A stretch of DNA of 64,000 bases from positions 19,668,867-19,732,866 of the forward strand of contig CM036754.1 in the NCBI GenBank assembly GCA_020796225.1, in the 5' to 3' direction. The position numbers and the translations under genes were made by a program. The DNA is from Arion vulgaris (taxonomy: Eukaryota; Mollusca; Gastropoda; Stylommatophora; Arionidae). Positions 49,625-60,775 of the stretch are shown one piece after another; position 1 is the stretch's first letter, and each line of letters begins with the position of its first letter. Under the pieces are notes generated by a model. That model searched no databases. It was not told where the DNA came from and worked only from the letters and a program-made list of their open reading frames with translations.

Positions 49625-49880
49625 AAGGGTTCTCTGTGGTGAAGTGGTTAAGACGTTTGCCTGTCATTCTGAAGGTTGTGTGCTCGAATTCGAACCGAGT
49701 CATGTGAACAATTTGGCCATGATATTTCTAGGATTGTTACTACGGAGTACGTGCTTTGTGGAGCACTCACGACAGAGTGTGTGCTAGTCCCGCCGGCAGG
49801 GACTGGGACATATGGGGAAATCCGTTTGCGATCAAATCAATTCTTCACCTTCAGACCCTTTAGAGCAAAATTATAAATTG
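49625..49880 (+). mobile_element. SINE family C, full length
   Basis: A-box-like TGTGGTGAAGTGGTTAAGAC, B-box-like GTGTGCTCGAATTCG, then TTCTAGGATTGTTACTACGG and a 3' part to CTTTAGAGCAAAAT. Confidence 0.85.
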
Positions 49881-49892
49881 AGAAATCATCAT

Positions 49893-50083
49893 CAAATAGC
49901 TTGTCCTGAGCAGAACTTTGTCACCACAAAGTTCTCCGGAATTTCTCTCTCATAGGCCAGATGTCCTGCCTCTGCAGCCGTCATGTTAAAACCATCAGTT
50001 ACATCCTGAATCCATCTTCTCCGTGGTCTTCCTCTTCTTCTCTTGGCCGGTATGCAAAGCGATGAAGAGAATTCCTGAAACAA
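49893..50083 (-). mobile_element. LINE 3' fragment, 'RRGRPRRRW' family
   Basis: Minus strand: CIPAKRRRGRPRRRWIQDVT, DGFNMTAAEAGHLAYERE, then FVVTKFCSGQAI at the end. A standard non-LTR C-terminus; a second copy is at 40845. Confidence 0.75.
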
Positions 50084-50384
50084 TTGTCAAGTTACGTATA
50101 ACTTAGACATGCAATAACAGAAGATGGCAGATATGCTAAGCGAAGTGAGGTCAAAGGCGCAGTCCCGTGGACAACGCCGCGCCAGGATTAGTGAGCTGGC
50201 TCTGTTCAAGATCATACCCCGACTCCACGTGGTGACCCTGGAAACAGACAGAGGATCATGTCTTAGCGGATAGGGATCGAGGGAGTGCTACTCTGATATA
50301 ACAAATACCCGGGACAGAGATTTGTGGCGATCTATGATCGCCTAAGCCAGCCGGCACGGCATCTGATGATGATGATATGACAGA

Positions 50385-50890
50385 ATTGCAAACACTGACC
50401 TGTGGATAAGAACAGAACAGGAACTCATGATAACCCAGTTTAAGAGGATAAAATGGCGATGGGTCGGGTATACCTTACGATTGATATTAATTTTAATATT
50501 AATAATAAAATTAATACAACATATCTTCACCATCTCTAAAATTACATCAGGGTCCCTCACCGGTGCTACGGAGTTCGTGCACTGCAGCTGAGATCTTCCT
50601 ATGTAAAAACAAGAGATCGGAGCACACATGGTTACTCACCGAAGTGCAATGATGATGGTCCTATCAATCAATCAATACACATCACTATACATCACGGAAT
50701 ACACAGTCAAATGTCACTAGACAATCACTTCAGTGGAAATCGCATGGGAAACAGAAAGAGGACGTCCTAAACAGACATGGAGATGGGGTCTTGTTTTTTT
50801 TTAGGAACTGACAAGTGCCGGACTATCCTGGTAGGCCATTAAGAAAGCGGCCAGAGACTGTATCACCGTAAAGGTGGCGAACTACTGTTT
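50385..50890 (+). mobile_element. LINE 3' fragment split by SINE H
   Basis: DRIANTDLWIRTEQELMITQ then FKRIKWRWVGYTLR before the interruption. After it VTRQSLQWKSHGKQK and, in another frame, RGRPKQTWRWG. Same clade as 36070-36400. Confidence 0.75.
50545..50690 (+). mobile_element. SINE family H fragment
   Basis: CTCACCGGTGCTACGGAGTT, GAGATCGGAGCACACATGG, then CTATCAATCAATCAAT at its right end. Confidence 0.7.
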
Positions 50891-50939
50891 AGGCACTATG
50901 CCCCACGAGGAGCGGTGAGAAAGAAGTAAGTATATATAT

Positions 50940-51141
50940 TTTTTCCGATCCAGAAGCTCTTGAGCTTTTCAGCTCTTCGGCTCGGTGCCATGGACATCGT
51001 AACCCTTCGGTTCGGTGCCACGAACACCGTAAATCTGGGGAATCTGTGGCTTTTTCTGCCATCCCGCGGAATTGAACCCGCACGCACAGAGGGATAGTCA
51101 CCCGTAGTCCAACGCGCTACGAACACGCTGGGCAGACGGGC
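50940..51141 (-). mobile_element. SINE family D, full length
   Basis: A 202-bp copy between perfect 15-bp repeats AGTAAGTATATATAT (50925-50939 and 51142-51156). Very close in sequence to 21265-21466, suggesting recent activity. Confidence 0.95.
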
Positions 51142-51156
51142 AGTAAGTATATATAT

Positions 51157-51584
51157 AGATATACGTATATGTGTGTACAAGAACATATATCTGAATCTGC
51201 TTTGACTTTCGAGTCAGTTCCAGATATCTATGACATCACTTATTTAACTCTGGTAAGTTTGTCCTGGTTCCGGTCAGGTTCGTTTGTTTAAATAAAGTGA
51301 ACAATGAACAACAGCTGTTCAAAGTTTGATGGAGTTCCTAAGTGTGGCACGTGCTTCCGGTAGATTTAACTTCAGATAAAATGTAAGTACTGAAAGATTT
51401 TTACATTGATGCTATAAATTTGACATTGATGTATACCTGGCTGCAGCCCCCGCGCAGTGTCTGACGTTTTTGTTAGCGATATGTAAAGTTTTAACATTGG
51501 TTGGTGAAGTATATTTGACTAGTGATCAGACCTTCATTAACTTAAGATGAGCTGTGAATGTCTCGCTACAAAATGATGGAATGT
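51157..51584. other. No recognised element
   Basis: Nothing recognised. Confidence 0.4.
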
Positions 51585-51588
51585 TTAA

Positions 51589-51724
51589 CTCCTAGTGGAC
51601 CAAGGCAAAAGTCATGTTATTTACAAGCCATTTGTTTTTAGAATTAAAAACGTCCTTTAGTTTGACTCCTGGAAAAATGTGTCCCACCCAAAGCCACATA
51701 GTATGACGTTTGGTCCACAATGAG
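51589..51724. mobile_element. TTAA MITE, 136 bp, second family
   Basis: Between TTAA at 51585-51588 and 51725-51728. Inverted ends CTCCTAGTGGACCAA and TTGGTCCACAATGAG. Confidence 0.8.
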
Positions 51725-51774
51725 TTAATTTAACAAGCGATAGATTGCGCTCTTGCTTTCAAGTTATGTATGAG

Positions 51775-52065
51775 CTTGCAGTGTTCTATCAAACTCTTGA
51801 ACAAAGAATTGGCTGATAAAAACATACTGTACAGAAAAATTAGATACGTGGTCACATCAAGCGTCACGATGGTCTGGAAAAAACAATACTAGAGTACAGG
51901 ATCCCAGGACACAGAGGCAGATCAAGAAGAAGATGGCTACAAGATATTAAAGAAACCATGAATATGACCATCGACGAAGTGGGTGAAGTGGCTAGAGACT
52001 GAATTTCAGATGCGCTGCAAAGAGAGCAATGTCCTATAAAGGATACACACCTTGATGATGATGAG
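51775..52065 (+). mobile_element. LINE 3' fragment, family F
   Basis: Encodes ILEYRIPGHRGRSRRRWLQD then IKETMNMTIDEVGEVARD and a stop, the best preserved family F tail. Confidence 0.75.
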
Positions 52066-52169
52066 CTTGCAGACTCACCCACAAACTGAAAAAAGTGTAA
52101 ATGTTTGTGAGACAATGCAATTTTGTTATGAAACTGATGCCCATGACCTTCTACACTCAATAGTAATTA

Positions 52170-52615
52170 GAATTCAATCCTGGACTAACTACTTTCGGTC
52201 AGTAACTAAGTTAGCGATTATCCCAAAACAGTTGATGTATGGCGAGCTTGAAGAGGACAGACGTTCAGCTTATGGCCAGAAAAAAACGCTTTAAAGAAAC
52301 TCTGAAATGCTTCGATATAGACGCTACGTGCTGGGAATCCCTGACGCAAGATCGCCAAATGTGGCGATGTAACAACACAAGAGAAACTCGCATAGCTGAG
52401 AATCGTCGTGCCGTCGAGGCACAGAGAAAACGAGCTGCGCGAAAAGGCAGAACACACAACACCCACATGTCTAACCTTGATCATGTATGCCCCACCTGTA
52501 GTATGGGATTGTGTTCTAGGATTAGACTTTACAGTCGCCTCAGAACACAAGCGAGGTACATCAGCACTCGTCCGAGACTGTTGTCATCATCGTTTGCGAT
52601 GGACGTCTATTGAGT
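52170..52615 (+). mobile_element. LINE C-terminus with zinc-finger end
   Basis: LAIIPKQLMYGELEED, then after a shift KRFKETLKCFDIDATCWESL, TQDRQMWRCN, EAQRKRAARKGRTHNTHMSN and HVCPTCSMGLCSRIRLYSRL. The last is the CxxC...H.xxH finger with both His lost. Same clade as 1500-1960 and 11835-12035. A copy of its opening is at 43368. Confidence 0.8.
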
Positions 52616-52794
52616 TAGCAAACATGAAGTGGGGGTCTTTCATCTTCACCGTAAGCAAGAAATTATCTATAGCGCGGACCGTCTGCTAATTAACGCTCAC
52701 GTTTTTTCTGGGACTGTAAATGTTTAATCCAGAATCATTATACACTAAAGGACACGCCATTCATAGTAAATAGTTGGCCATTGGGTGTTCTTCC

Positions 52795-53537
52795 CAAGGT
52801 TGCCAATTTGGCATTTTAAAAGCCAGATTCGAGAAATTTTGCCTTTTAAGAAAGTGGTTGGCTTAAAAAAAATGTTTGGCTTATTGGCAGATTTTAGTCC
52901 TTTTTTCATTTGCAATTTTTTTTTAAATGTTTATATTTCTGAAGAGTAAATTGAGCAAATATGCTTAATATATGGTTTTGTATTGGTTTAGGTTGGTATT
53001 GCTAAAATATGTTTAGTGCAATAGAAGAACAATGCAGAAAGATAATTTGTGTTGATTGGAAAGAAGAAGTCCAAATTAAGAAAGATGGATTTTTAGCCAA
53101 CAGGGAAACGTTTTGGATTGGTGTTCTTCAACACGAGTCATTTAAAGAGCTTGCCACCTTTGCTCTGACTTGTTTAATAACTCCAGTTAGTAATGCTCTT
53201 ATTGAAAGGGTGTACTCTCTTGAATAATCAGTCAAAACACAAGCTAGAAATAGAACGCAGCTGCAGCTTCTTGAGGCTATAGTGAAAATAAGAACAGAAC
53301 GGTTCTTATCTAACAAATGTCGCAAGGACTTTACTGCATCCCCTAATATGGTAAAGGACTTATCTACTGAAAAAAGTGTATTGTACTGGTTTCAGTGGTG
53401 TGGATAGTGATGACCTTGATTTTGGAGCTCTTACTGTGATGTGAGTATGAAATAGCACTGTGTTTCCTCCAGGCTTTTTTTTGACCTTTTACGGCCAGTG
53501 TTTGGCCGATTTTCTAAATTTTGAGTTGACAACCCTG
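52795..53537 (+). mobile_element. Internally deleted hAT element
   Basis: Inverted ends CAAGGTTGCCAATTTGG and the inverse of CAGGGTTGTCAACTC, a common hAT terminus. The expected 8-bp duplications are weak (GTTCTTCC and GTTGCCTC, 4 of 8). Length 743 bp, carrying only the 3' coding part of a transposase. Confidence 0.8.
53009..53410 (+). pseudogene. hAT transposase C-terminal domain, one in-frame stop
   Basis: FKELATFALTCLITPVSNAL, IERVYSLE, a stop (TAA at 53225-53227), then in the same frame SVKTQARNRTQLQLLEAIVK and CRKDFTASPNM. This is the hAT dimerisation region ('L.IP.S.A..ERVFS..S.VKTK.RN.....LL.AI..I'). The catalytic core is deleted. Apart from the one stop the frame is intact to 53408. 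Confidence 0.8.
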
Positions 53538-53749
53538 GTTGCCTCAAAGCCAAATTAAAGTTGTAATTGGGTCAAAGACTCGTGTTATGCAAACTTCGTT
53601 TTATCTTTGTGGTATGATAATTCCTGACCGCACACAGCTCGTGTGACAGTAGCAAAACTGAAGATGTTGCTGATGAACTTTCTTTTACGCGTTTATATTG
53701 CGAGTTGCCTCAAGTGCACGCTACTCGCTGGTTTAAAAAACCATGAACA

Positions 53750-53850
53750 ATAGACTGACAGCCAGATGGACAAACAGACAGATAGACATACAAACAGATA
53801 GACAGACAAACATACGGATGGATGGACGGATAGATGGACAGACAAACGGA
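53750..53850. repeat. GACA/GATA-rich microsatellite
   Basis: Imperfect ACAGACAGATAGACA runs. Confidence 0.85.
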
Positions 53851-53884
53851 TGAATTTACAGCATTTGCCGTAAAATATTCAAAA

Positions 53885-53985
53885 GGGGGTTTGGACAGAG
53901 CAGTAATAGAGAGCATGGCTCCTTGAAGACGAGACAGGGGACGACCAAGGTGACGGTGGCAACATTTTATTAAAGAAATATGTAA
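53885..53985 (+). mobile_element. LINE family F scrap
   Basis: GAGCATGGCTCCTTGAAGAC, GAGACAGGGGACGACCAAGG, like 4575-4625. Confidence 0.55.
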
Positions 53986-54221
53986 CAGGAAGTTGGAAAA
54001 GAATAAGGAATCTGCTGATACAGTTGTTAAACCACCAGGAATTATGGGTTTTCTCCCTTTTTCCTATATTTGAGAAGGGGAGACTATCTGGCTTTCTTTA
54101 AACCTCAGAAGCATCCGGCAACTCTAGGCGTATAGTGTTATACTTAGTATTGCAGCGACCTCTATTCAGTTAAAGTCTACTAAAGAAGGCAATGAATATA
54201 TACACACACACATACATCTTA

Positions 54222-54862
54222 AGTCATATTTTACCCTTTGCCAAAACTAGACATGAAATTAAAAGACATAGTTTACCCCTTGCCAAACTAGACAGAATTA
54301 AAGACATATTTTACTTGAAACTAGACTGAAATAAGACTATTTTATTCCAAATGACATAAATTAAAATATTTACCCTTGCCAAACAGACATGAATTAAAGA
54401 TATTTTCACTGCCAAACTAGACATGAAGTCAAAAGACATATTTTATCCTCGCCAAAACTAGACATGAAATTAAAAGACATATTTTACCTTGCAACTGACA
54501 TAAATTAAGCAATTTTACTTGCCAAACTAGACATGAAATCAAAGACATATTACTGCAAACAGACATGAAATTAAAGACATATTTACCCTTGCCAAAACTA
54601 GACATGAAATTAAAAGACATATTTTACCTCCCTAGCCATAAAACTAGACATGAAATTAAAAGACATTTTTTACCCTTAAAACTAGACATGAATAAAGACA
54701 TTTATTGCCAAAACTAGAATGAAATTAAAGACATATTACCTCAAAACTAGAAAATAAGACATATTTTACCTCCAAACTAGACATGAAATTAAGCATTACC
54801 TTCAAAACTAGACATGAAAAAGACATATTTACGCAAATTATAAACAAAGACATATTACTGCA
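54222..54862. repeat. ~42-bp tandem repeat, decayed
   Basis: Best units read AGACATGAAATTAAAAGACA plus TATTTTACCCTTGCCAAAACTA. Many units have lost several bases, most at the right end. Confidence 0.9.
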
Positions 54863-55560
54863 AATAGAAGAAATAAAAGAAAGATGAAGATTACATCCGA
54901 TGCTGTTGGTGTCAGAGTTAAGGCACTGAAAAATAATTGACAAAGATTGTGACAAAATAACGAACGTTGTGACATAATGATGAACGTTGTGACATAACGG
55001 TGAACATTTGGTCCCCAAGTTTTGTTCTCTGGCAAAGTTTATTAGACAAGGAGTGAGCTGCAATCGACATCGTTAGAATCGTAAAGATTAGGTTCAAGAT
55101 AATGTTTTTGTGACATGGCTTCCATTGGTCTGTATCCACTTCACGGCCAAAGCGGACGCAATCAAAGACTATCTGAACTAGAAACACGGCGACATAAAGC
55201 ATCAAGGTTTCTTTTTAAAAAGAGTGATTTTACGAGATTTCAAGCGTCACTCACAATTAATTGCTCGTGTTATCATCCGTAATGTCTGTTTTCATCGTCA
55301 GCCAAAGATTGTTTATGTTGTTACAACAGTCATTTTTTCTCCATAGCAACAATTAAAACAGCTAGTTTTTTTGGTCTCACAACCTGGAAAGCTCTGCATA
55401 ATTATCGTCATAACCATTACCATTATCGTTATCATCTTCGTCGTTTTTGACGTCATTTTAGCATCATTTTTATCAATATTGTCGTCGACATCGTCTTTAC
55501 GAGAACAAGTATTATCGATTCATTGTTATCAATAAAATAGTCGCCACCAAAGTTAACATC
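54863..55560. other. No recognised element
   Basis: Includes a small GTGACATAA.GGTGAAC repeat at 54945-55012 and ATC/GTC-rich low complexity at 55395-55500. Confidence 0.4.
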
Positions 55561-55579
55561 ATAGATCCTTGAGTAGTGC

Positions 55580-55790
55580 ATTTGCTTTGTAGACTAGTAG
55601 TTCCAGGTTTGAGACCATAACTTGGAGTAAAGGTTTTTACGGGCCGTTACCGCTTTTAGTTCAACCAAGTTACAAATGAGTACCAAAGAAATGGCAGCCG
55701 GACTAATGTTGACCACATCACACATCGTGTGCAATTGTACAAGGAAACATTGGGGGACTGCCTAGAGTAGTTGATAGTAGCTCGGCATGC
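55580..55790 (+). mobile_element. tRNA-like host repeat, left part (family M)
   Basis: Contains TAATGTTGACCACATCACAC and GTGTGCAATTGTACAAGG (family M words also found near 60470, 62820 and 63730), then GTAGCTCGGCATGC, an A-box-like sequence cut by the copy 2 transposon. It continues at 57962. Confidence 0.6.
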
Positions 55791-55792
55791 TA

Positions 55793-57961
55793 TAGTCTGT
55801 CCATTAATTCGTGAGCACGTTTGAAATTGATTTTCTCGAAAACTACCTGTTGGATCTCAGTGATTTTTGCAAGCAGCCTTAGAATATCCATGACGCTAGA
55901 GAAATATTTTTTCCAAGAAAATTTGATGTAGTTTGAAATATTTCTTCTTCAGGTTATATTAAAATCAACCTCACCGGATTGTACACCATAGTAACAGATT
56001 TACGGTACACAGACGCGTTGTTCTAAAATACATTATGGTAACATTGAAATATCGTGAGTTTCACGAATTCCCGTGCACTTAACCCAGTCGACTTTGAAAG
56101 CGGAAAGCATATGACGTTATAATTGGGATACCGTTTTATAGTTATAGGCGTATCTCGCTATTTGTATGAAGCTATTGTATCATATTTGTTGGCTTATCAA
56201 AACTGACATTGATATCACATTCATAATGAGTCTGAAGGGCACATTTATAACAATGCAGAAGGTTACAGTTTTACTATACCAACACTTCCGTAGGGAATCT
56301 AAGAGAGGTCATCTATATTGCGATATTCATAACCCTGAGAAACGAACGCAACTGGCGCTTGGTCTGAATAGAGAATACTTTTTCCCGATGGATTAAACAG
56401 ACACAAAGTGCACTAATGTCAAGCAAGGAAGGAAAAGAACAATTGACGACTTTGACATAGATGTCATAAGACGGGAGCTCTTGAAAATGTTTGCGACAAA
56501 TCAACTTGTTACTCTCAGGAAACTGAAAAAAAACTGCAATCAGATTGCAGCATAGACATTTCTAAAAGTACTCTATGGAAAATTGTAAGAGCGCCGGCTT
56601 CACCTTCAGAAAACTATAGGCGGCAGGAATATTATTTGTGAAAAGCCACATTTAATTGCTGCCCGAAGTAAATACCTGAAGCAGATCCGTGAGCGGCGGA
56701 GGCAAGGCTATGATATTGTATATTTGGACGAATCCTGTGTCAATGCTCACCACACCAATGCTAAAGAATGGCAATCAGTAGACGGTTAACAGAAAAGAAA
56801 AATACCAAGCAGCAAAGGCCAGCGTATTATACTAACACATGCAGGAAGTAGTGAAGAAGGTCTTGTCCATGACGCTGGACTTATTTTCCAATCAAAAGTA
56901 CCGACGGTAGGGACTACCACACAGAAATGAATGGACGTATTTTCAGGCACTGGATGGAGAAAGATCTACTTCCAATTCTAAACAGACCATGATGCTTGGT
57001 AATGGATAATGCATCCTATCACAACGCAGTATCAGCGGAAGACAAAGTACCAACTGCATCAAATACAAAAGATCAAATTAGGACTTGGCTTGCTAAGGAA
57101 AATGTCAGCTTCGATGATACATATTTGAAACCCGAGTTGTTGCACCTGGTGAGGATGACAAATAAGACAAAGGTGTTTCATATTGACAAAATCATTGCGG
57201 AATACGGCCACACGTCTTTGCGACTAACTCCATATCATGCTCACCTCAATCCGATAGAGCTTGTCTGGGCTAAAGTAAAAGGGCAAGTTGCCGAACAGGA
57301 CAGGACGTTTAAAATGTGTGATGTTGAAGTTCTGACACGTGAGTCCTTCTCAATGATAGACATGCAGTTCTGGAAGAAGTGTGTTGAACATGTGCTCCGA
57401 GAGGAAGACGAGTACTGGCACCGAGATGGATTACAATTTGTCCAGCCAGTAACAATTATCAACCTCATGGAATCGTCAGATTCGGGATGATACAAATCAT
57501 ATTTTATTACAGACTGAGAAATAGCAACGTATACATTTCCATATCCAAATGCGTCTACCATCATACAATTTGTGGTGAAGTTAAGACACCCTGGGTCTAA
57601 TGGTGACCGAAGGGAGGACTAACTGTTGCATATTGTATCCAAGTTCACGATTGCACATAAAGGGCAACACACTTAATTACTTGACCTATCAAGTTAATAT
57701 GGAGATACGCCTATGAATAGAATTGACATGGACAAATTCTAGGATACTGTAAAATCTAAAATTTGAGCCCCCGTATTTGCAATTGTCATAAAGATCAAAG
57801 GAATTCGCCGATGTGCAAAATCCGTAGCATCTATGGACTACTGGTTAGCTTTATTTTAGCGTCATGGATATTCTAAGGCTGCATGCAAAATCACTGAGAT
57901 CCAACAGGTAGTTTTCGAGAAAATCAATTTCAAACGTGCTCACGAATTAATGGACAGACTA
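55793..57961 (+). mobile_element. IS630/Tc1/mariner-type transposon, copy 2
   Basis: A 2169-bp complete element between TA dinucleotides (55791-55792 and 57962-57963). It has the same termini as copies 1 and 3. It lies tail to tail with copy 3, 135 bp away. Confidence 0.95.
56166..57490 (+). pseudogene. DDE transposase, copy 2, with stops
   Basis: Same enzyme as copy 1. N-terminal HTH-like region RTQLALGLNRE is followed at once by a one-base insertion. The first Asp is in DIVYLDESCVNAHH. A TAA replaces Glu in DG*QKRK near 56788. A shift at the GGG run near 56913 and a TGA directly upstream of CLVMDN (56989-56991) follow. The final part (56996-57490) is open and holds the second Asp and the Glu of LNPIELVWAK, 83 residues apart. 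Clearly inactive. Confidence 0.85.
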
Positions 57962-58096
57962 TAGCTGTGAGACACCTCATAGCTCGGGTTCGAACCTACT
58001 TCCGGCATTTGTTCGAGTCCCCTGGTCTTACTCAGGACGATAACGTGAGTACCTCTGAAGTTGGAGAAAATCTGCCTGTATGGCGAGGGAATACTA
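57962..58096 (+). mobile_element. tRNA-like host repeat, middle part
   Basis: The 135 bp between the two transposons carries CTCGGGTTCGAACCTACTTC, a B-box-like sequence at the right distance from the A-box-like sequence at about 55776 once copy 2 is removed, then TTCGAGTCCCCTGGTC. Confidence 0.7.
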
Positions 58097-60275
58097 TAGT
58101 CTGTCCATTAATTCGTGAGCACGTTTGAAATTGATTTTCTCGAAAACTACCTGTTGGATCTCAGTGATTTTTTGCATGCAGCCTTAGAATATCCATGACG
58201 CTAAAATAAAGCTAACCAGTAGTCCATAGATGCTACTGATTTTGCACATCGGCGAATTCCTTTGATCTTTTATGACAATTTCAAATACGGGGGCTCAAAT
58301 TTTAGATTTTACAGTATCCCTAGAATTTGTCCATGTCAATTCTATTCATAGGTGTATCTCCATATTAACTTGATAGGTCAAGTAATTAAGTGTGTTGCCC
58401 TTTATGTGCAATCGTGAACTTGGATACAATATGCAACAGTTAGTCCTCCCTTCGGTCACCATTAGACCCCAGGGTGTCTTAACTTCACCACAAATTGTAT
58501 GATGGTAGACGCATTTGGATATGGAAATGTATACGTTGCTATTTCTCAGTCTGTAATAAAAATATGATTTGTATCATCCCGAATCTGACGATTCCATGAG
58601 GTTGATAATTGTTACTGGCTGGACAAATTGTAATCCATCTCGGTGCCAGTACTCGTCTTCCTCTCGGAGCACATGTTCAACACACTTCTTCCAGAACTGC
58701 ATGTCTATCATTGAGAAGGACTCACGTGTCAGAACTTCAACATCACACATTTTAAACGTCCTGTTCTGTTCGGCAACTTGCCCTTTTACTTTAGCCCAGA
58801 CAAGCTCTATCGGATTGAGGTGAGCATGATATGGAGGTAGTCGCAAAGACGTGTGGCCGTATTCCGCAATGATTTTGTCAATATGAAACACCTTTGTCTT
58901 ATTTGTCATCCTCACCAGGTGCAACAACTCGGGTTTCAAATATGTATCATCGAAGCTGACATTTTCCTTAGCAAGCCAAGTCCTAATTTGATCTTTTGTA
59001 TTTGATGCAGTTGGTACTTTGTCTTCCGCTGATACTGCGTTGTGATAGGATGCATTATCCATTACCAAGCATCATGGTCTGTTTAGAATTGGAAGTAGAT
59101 CTTTCTCCATCCAGTGCCTGAAAATACGTCCATTCATTTCTGTGTGGTAGTCCCTACCGTCGGTACTTTTGATTGGAAAATAAGTCCAGCGTCATGGACA
59201 AGACCTTCTTCACTACTTCCTGCATGTGTTAGTATAATACGCTGGCCTTTGCTGCTTGGTATTTTTCTTTTCTGTTCACCGTCTACTGATTGCCATTCTT
59301 TAGCATTGGTGTGGTGAGCATTGACACAGGATTCGTCCAAATATACAATATCATAGCCTTGCCTCCGTCGCTCACGGATCTGCCTCAGGTATTTACTTCG
59401 GGCAGCAATTAAATGTGGCTTTTCACAAATAATATTCCTGCCGCCTATAGTTTTTCTGAAGGTGAGCCGGCGGCTCTTACAATTTTCCATAGAGTACTTT
59501 TAGAAATGTCTATGCTGCAATCTGATTGCAGTTTTTTTTCAGTTTCCTGAGAGTAACAAGTTGATTTGTCGCAAACATTTTCAAGAGCTCCCGTCTTATG
59601 ACATCTATGTCAAAGTCGTCAATTGTTCTTTTCCTTCCTTGCTTGACATTAGTGCACTTTGTGTCCTGTTTAATCCATCGGGAAAAGGATTCTCTATTCA
59701 GACCAAGCGCCAGTTGCGTTCGTTTCTCAGGGTTATGAATATCGCAATATAGATGACCTCTCTTTAGATTCCCTACGGAAGTGTTGGTATAGTAAAACTG
59801 TAACCTTCTGCATTGTTATAAATGTGCACTTCAGACTCATTATGAATGTGATATCAATGTCAGTTTTGATAAGCCAACAAATATGATACAATAGCTTCCT
59901 ACAAATAGCGAGATACGCCTATAACTATAAAACGGTATCCCAATTATAACGTCATATGCTTTCCGCTTTCAAAGTCGACTGGGTTAGGTGCACGGGAATT
60001 CGTGAAACTCACGATATTTCAATGTTACCATAATGTATTTTTAGAACAACGCGTCTGTGTACCGTAAATCTGTTACTATTGTGTACAATCCGGTGAGGTT
60101 GATTTTAATATAACCTGAAGAAGAAATATTTCAAACTACATCAAATTTTCTTGGAAAAAAAAATTTCTCTAGCGTCATGGATATTCTAAGGCTGCTTGCA
60201 AAAATCACTGAGATCCAACAGGTAGTTTTCGAGAAAATCAATTTCAAACGTGCTCACGAATTAATGGACAGACTA
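58097..60275 (-). mobile_element. IS630/Tc1/mariner-type transposon, copy 3
   Basis: A 2179-bp complete element between TA dinucleotides (58095-58096 and 60276-60277), opposite in orientation to copy 2 and parallel to copy 1. Confidence 0.95.
58574..59902 (-). pseudogene. DDE transposase, copy 3, with stops
   Basis: The middle part (59490-59134) has FRKTIGGRNIICEKPHLI and the first Asp in DIVYLDESCVNAHH, and stops after TVGTTTQK at the same GGG run as copy 2. The last part (59068-58574) has the second Asp in VMDNASYHN and the Glu in LNPIELVWAK. It shares with copy 2, but not copy 1, the TGA before CLVMDN, Cys in DESCVN and Phe in ESFSMID. It lacks the DG*QKRK stop of copy 2. Confidence 0.85.
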
Positions 60276-60277
60276 TA

Positions 60278-60539
60278 ATTACGAGTACATTGAGCACACG
60301 GCCTGCCAGTGTAAAGTAATTTACAATGTACACGCTGCTGCCATTGTAAGAAATTGGGAAAAAGGATTTTCACGCAAAAATCAGTTTCAGAGATGAAACT
60401 TCGTCTGAGTTGAAAGGACGAAAGATAAAAAACAAAAACAAGAAACATTGAAAACAATGTCAGCTAGTCTAATGTTGACCACACTACACATCGTGTGTCG
60501 TACAAGGAAACATTGGAAAATAATAGTAGGTAGTTCAAT
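60278..60539 (+). mobile_element. Host repeat, right part (family M)
   Basis: After the transposon the sequence resumes with ATTACGAGTACATTGAGCAC and reaches GTCTAATGTTGACCACAC and CATCGTGTG, family M words that also lie left of copy 2. Class unclear. Confidence 0.5.
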
Positions 60540-60775
60540 GTTGCACATCGTGTGCAGATGTACATTGGAAAACAATAGCAGTTAGTCTAATGTTGCACAT
60601 CGTGTGCAGATGTACATTGGAAAACAATAGCAGTTAGTCTAATGTTGCACATCGGGGCAGATGTACATTGGAAAACAATAGCAGTTAGTCTAATGTTGCA
60701 TATCGTGTGCAGATGTACATGGAAACATTAGAAAACAATGTAGTCTTAATGTTGACATATCACATCGTGTTCGTG
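60540..60775. repeat. 52-bp tandem repeat derived from family M
   Basis: About 4 units of TGCACATCGTGTGCAGATGT plus ACATTGGAAAACAATAGCAG and TTAGTCTAATGT; the last units are shortened. Confidence 0.85.

Noticed and set aside
48744..49703. 319-residue open frame on the minus strand with repeated HHLCLVYAYI-like peptide
   Set aside because: It is produced by a 40-bp tandem repeat with no stop codon in any of three frames, and overlaps a second long frame in another register. Tandem DNA explains it fully.
57241..58823. Ser-rich open frames antisense to the transposases (also 9755-10009)
   Set aside because: Antisense shadows of the conserved catalytic region; their conservation among copies is that of the transposase.
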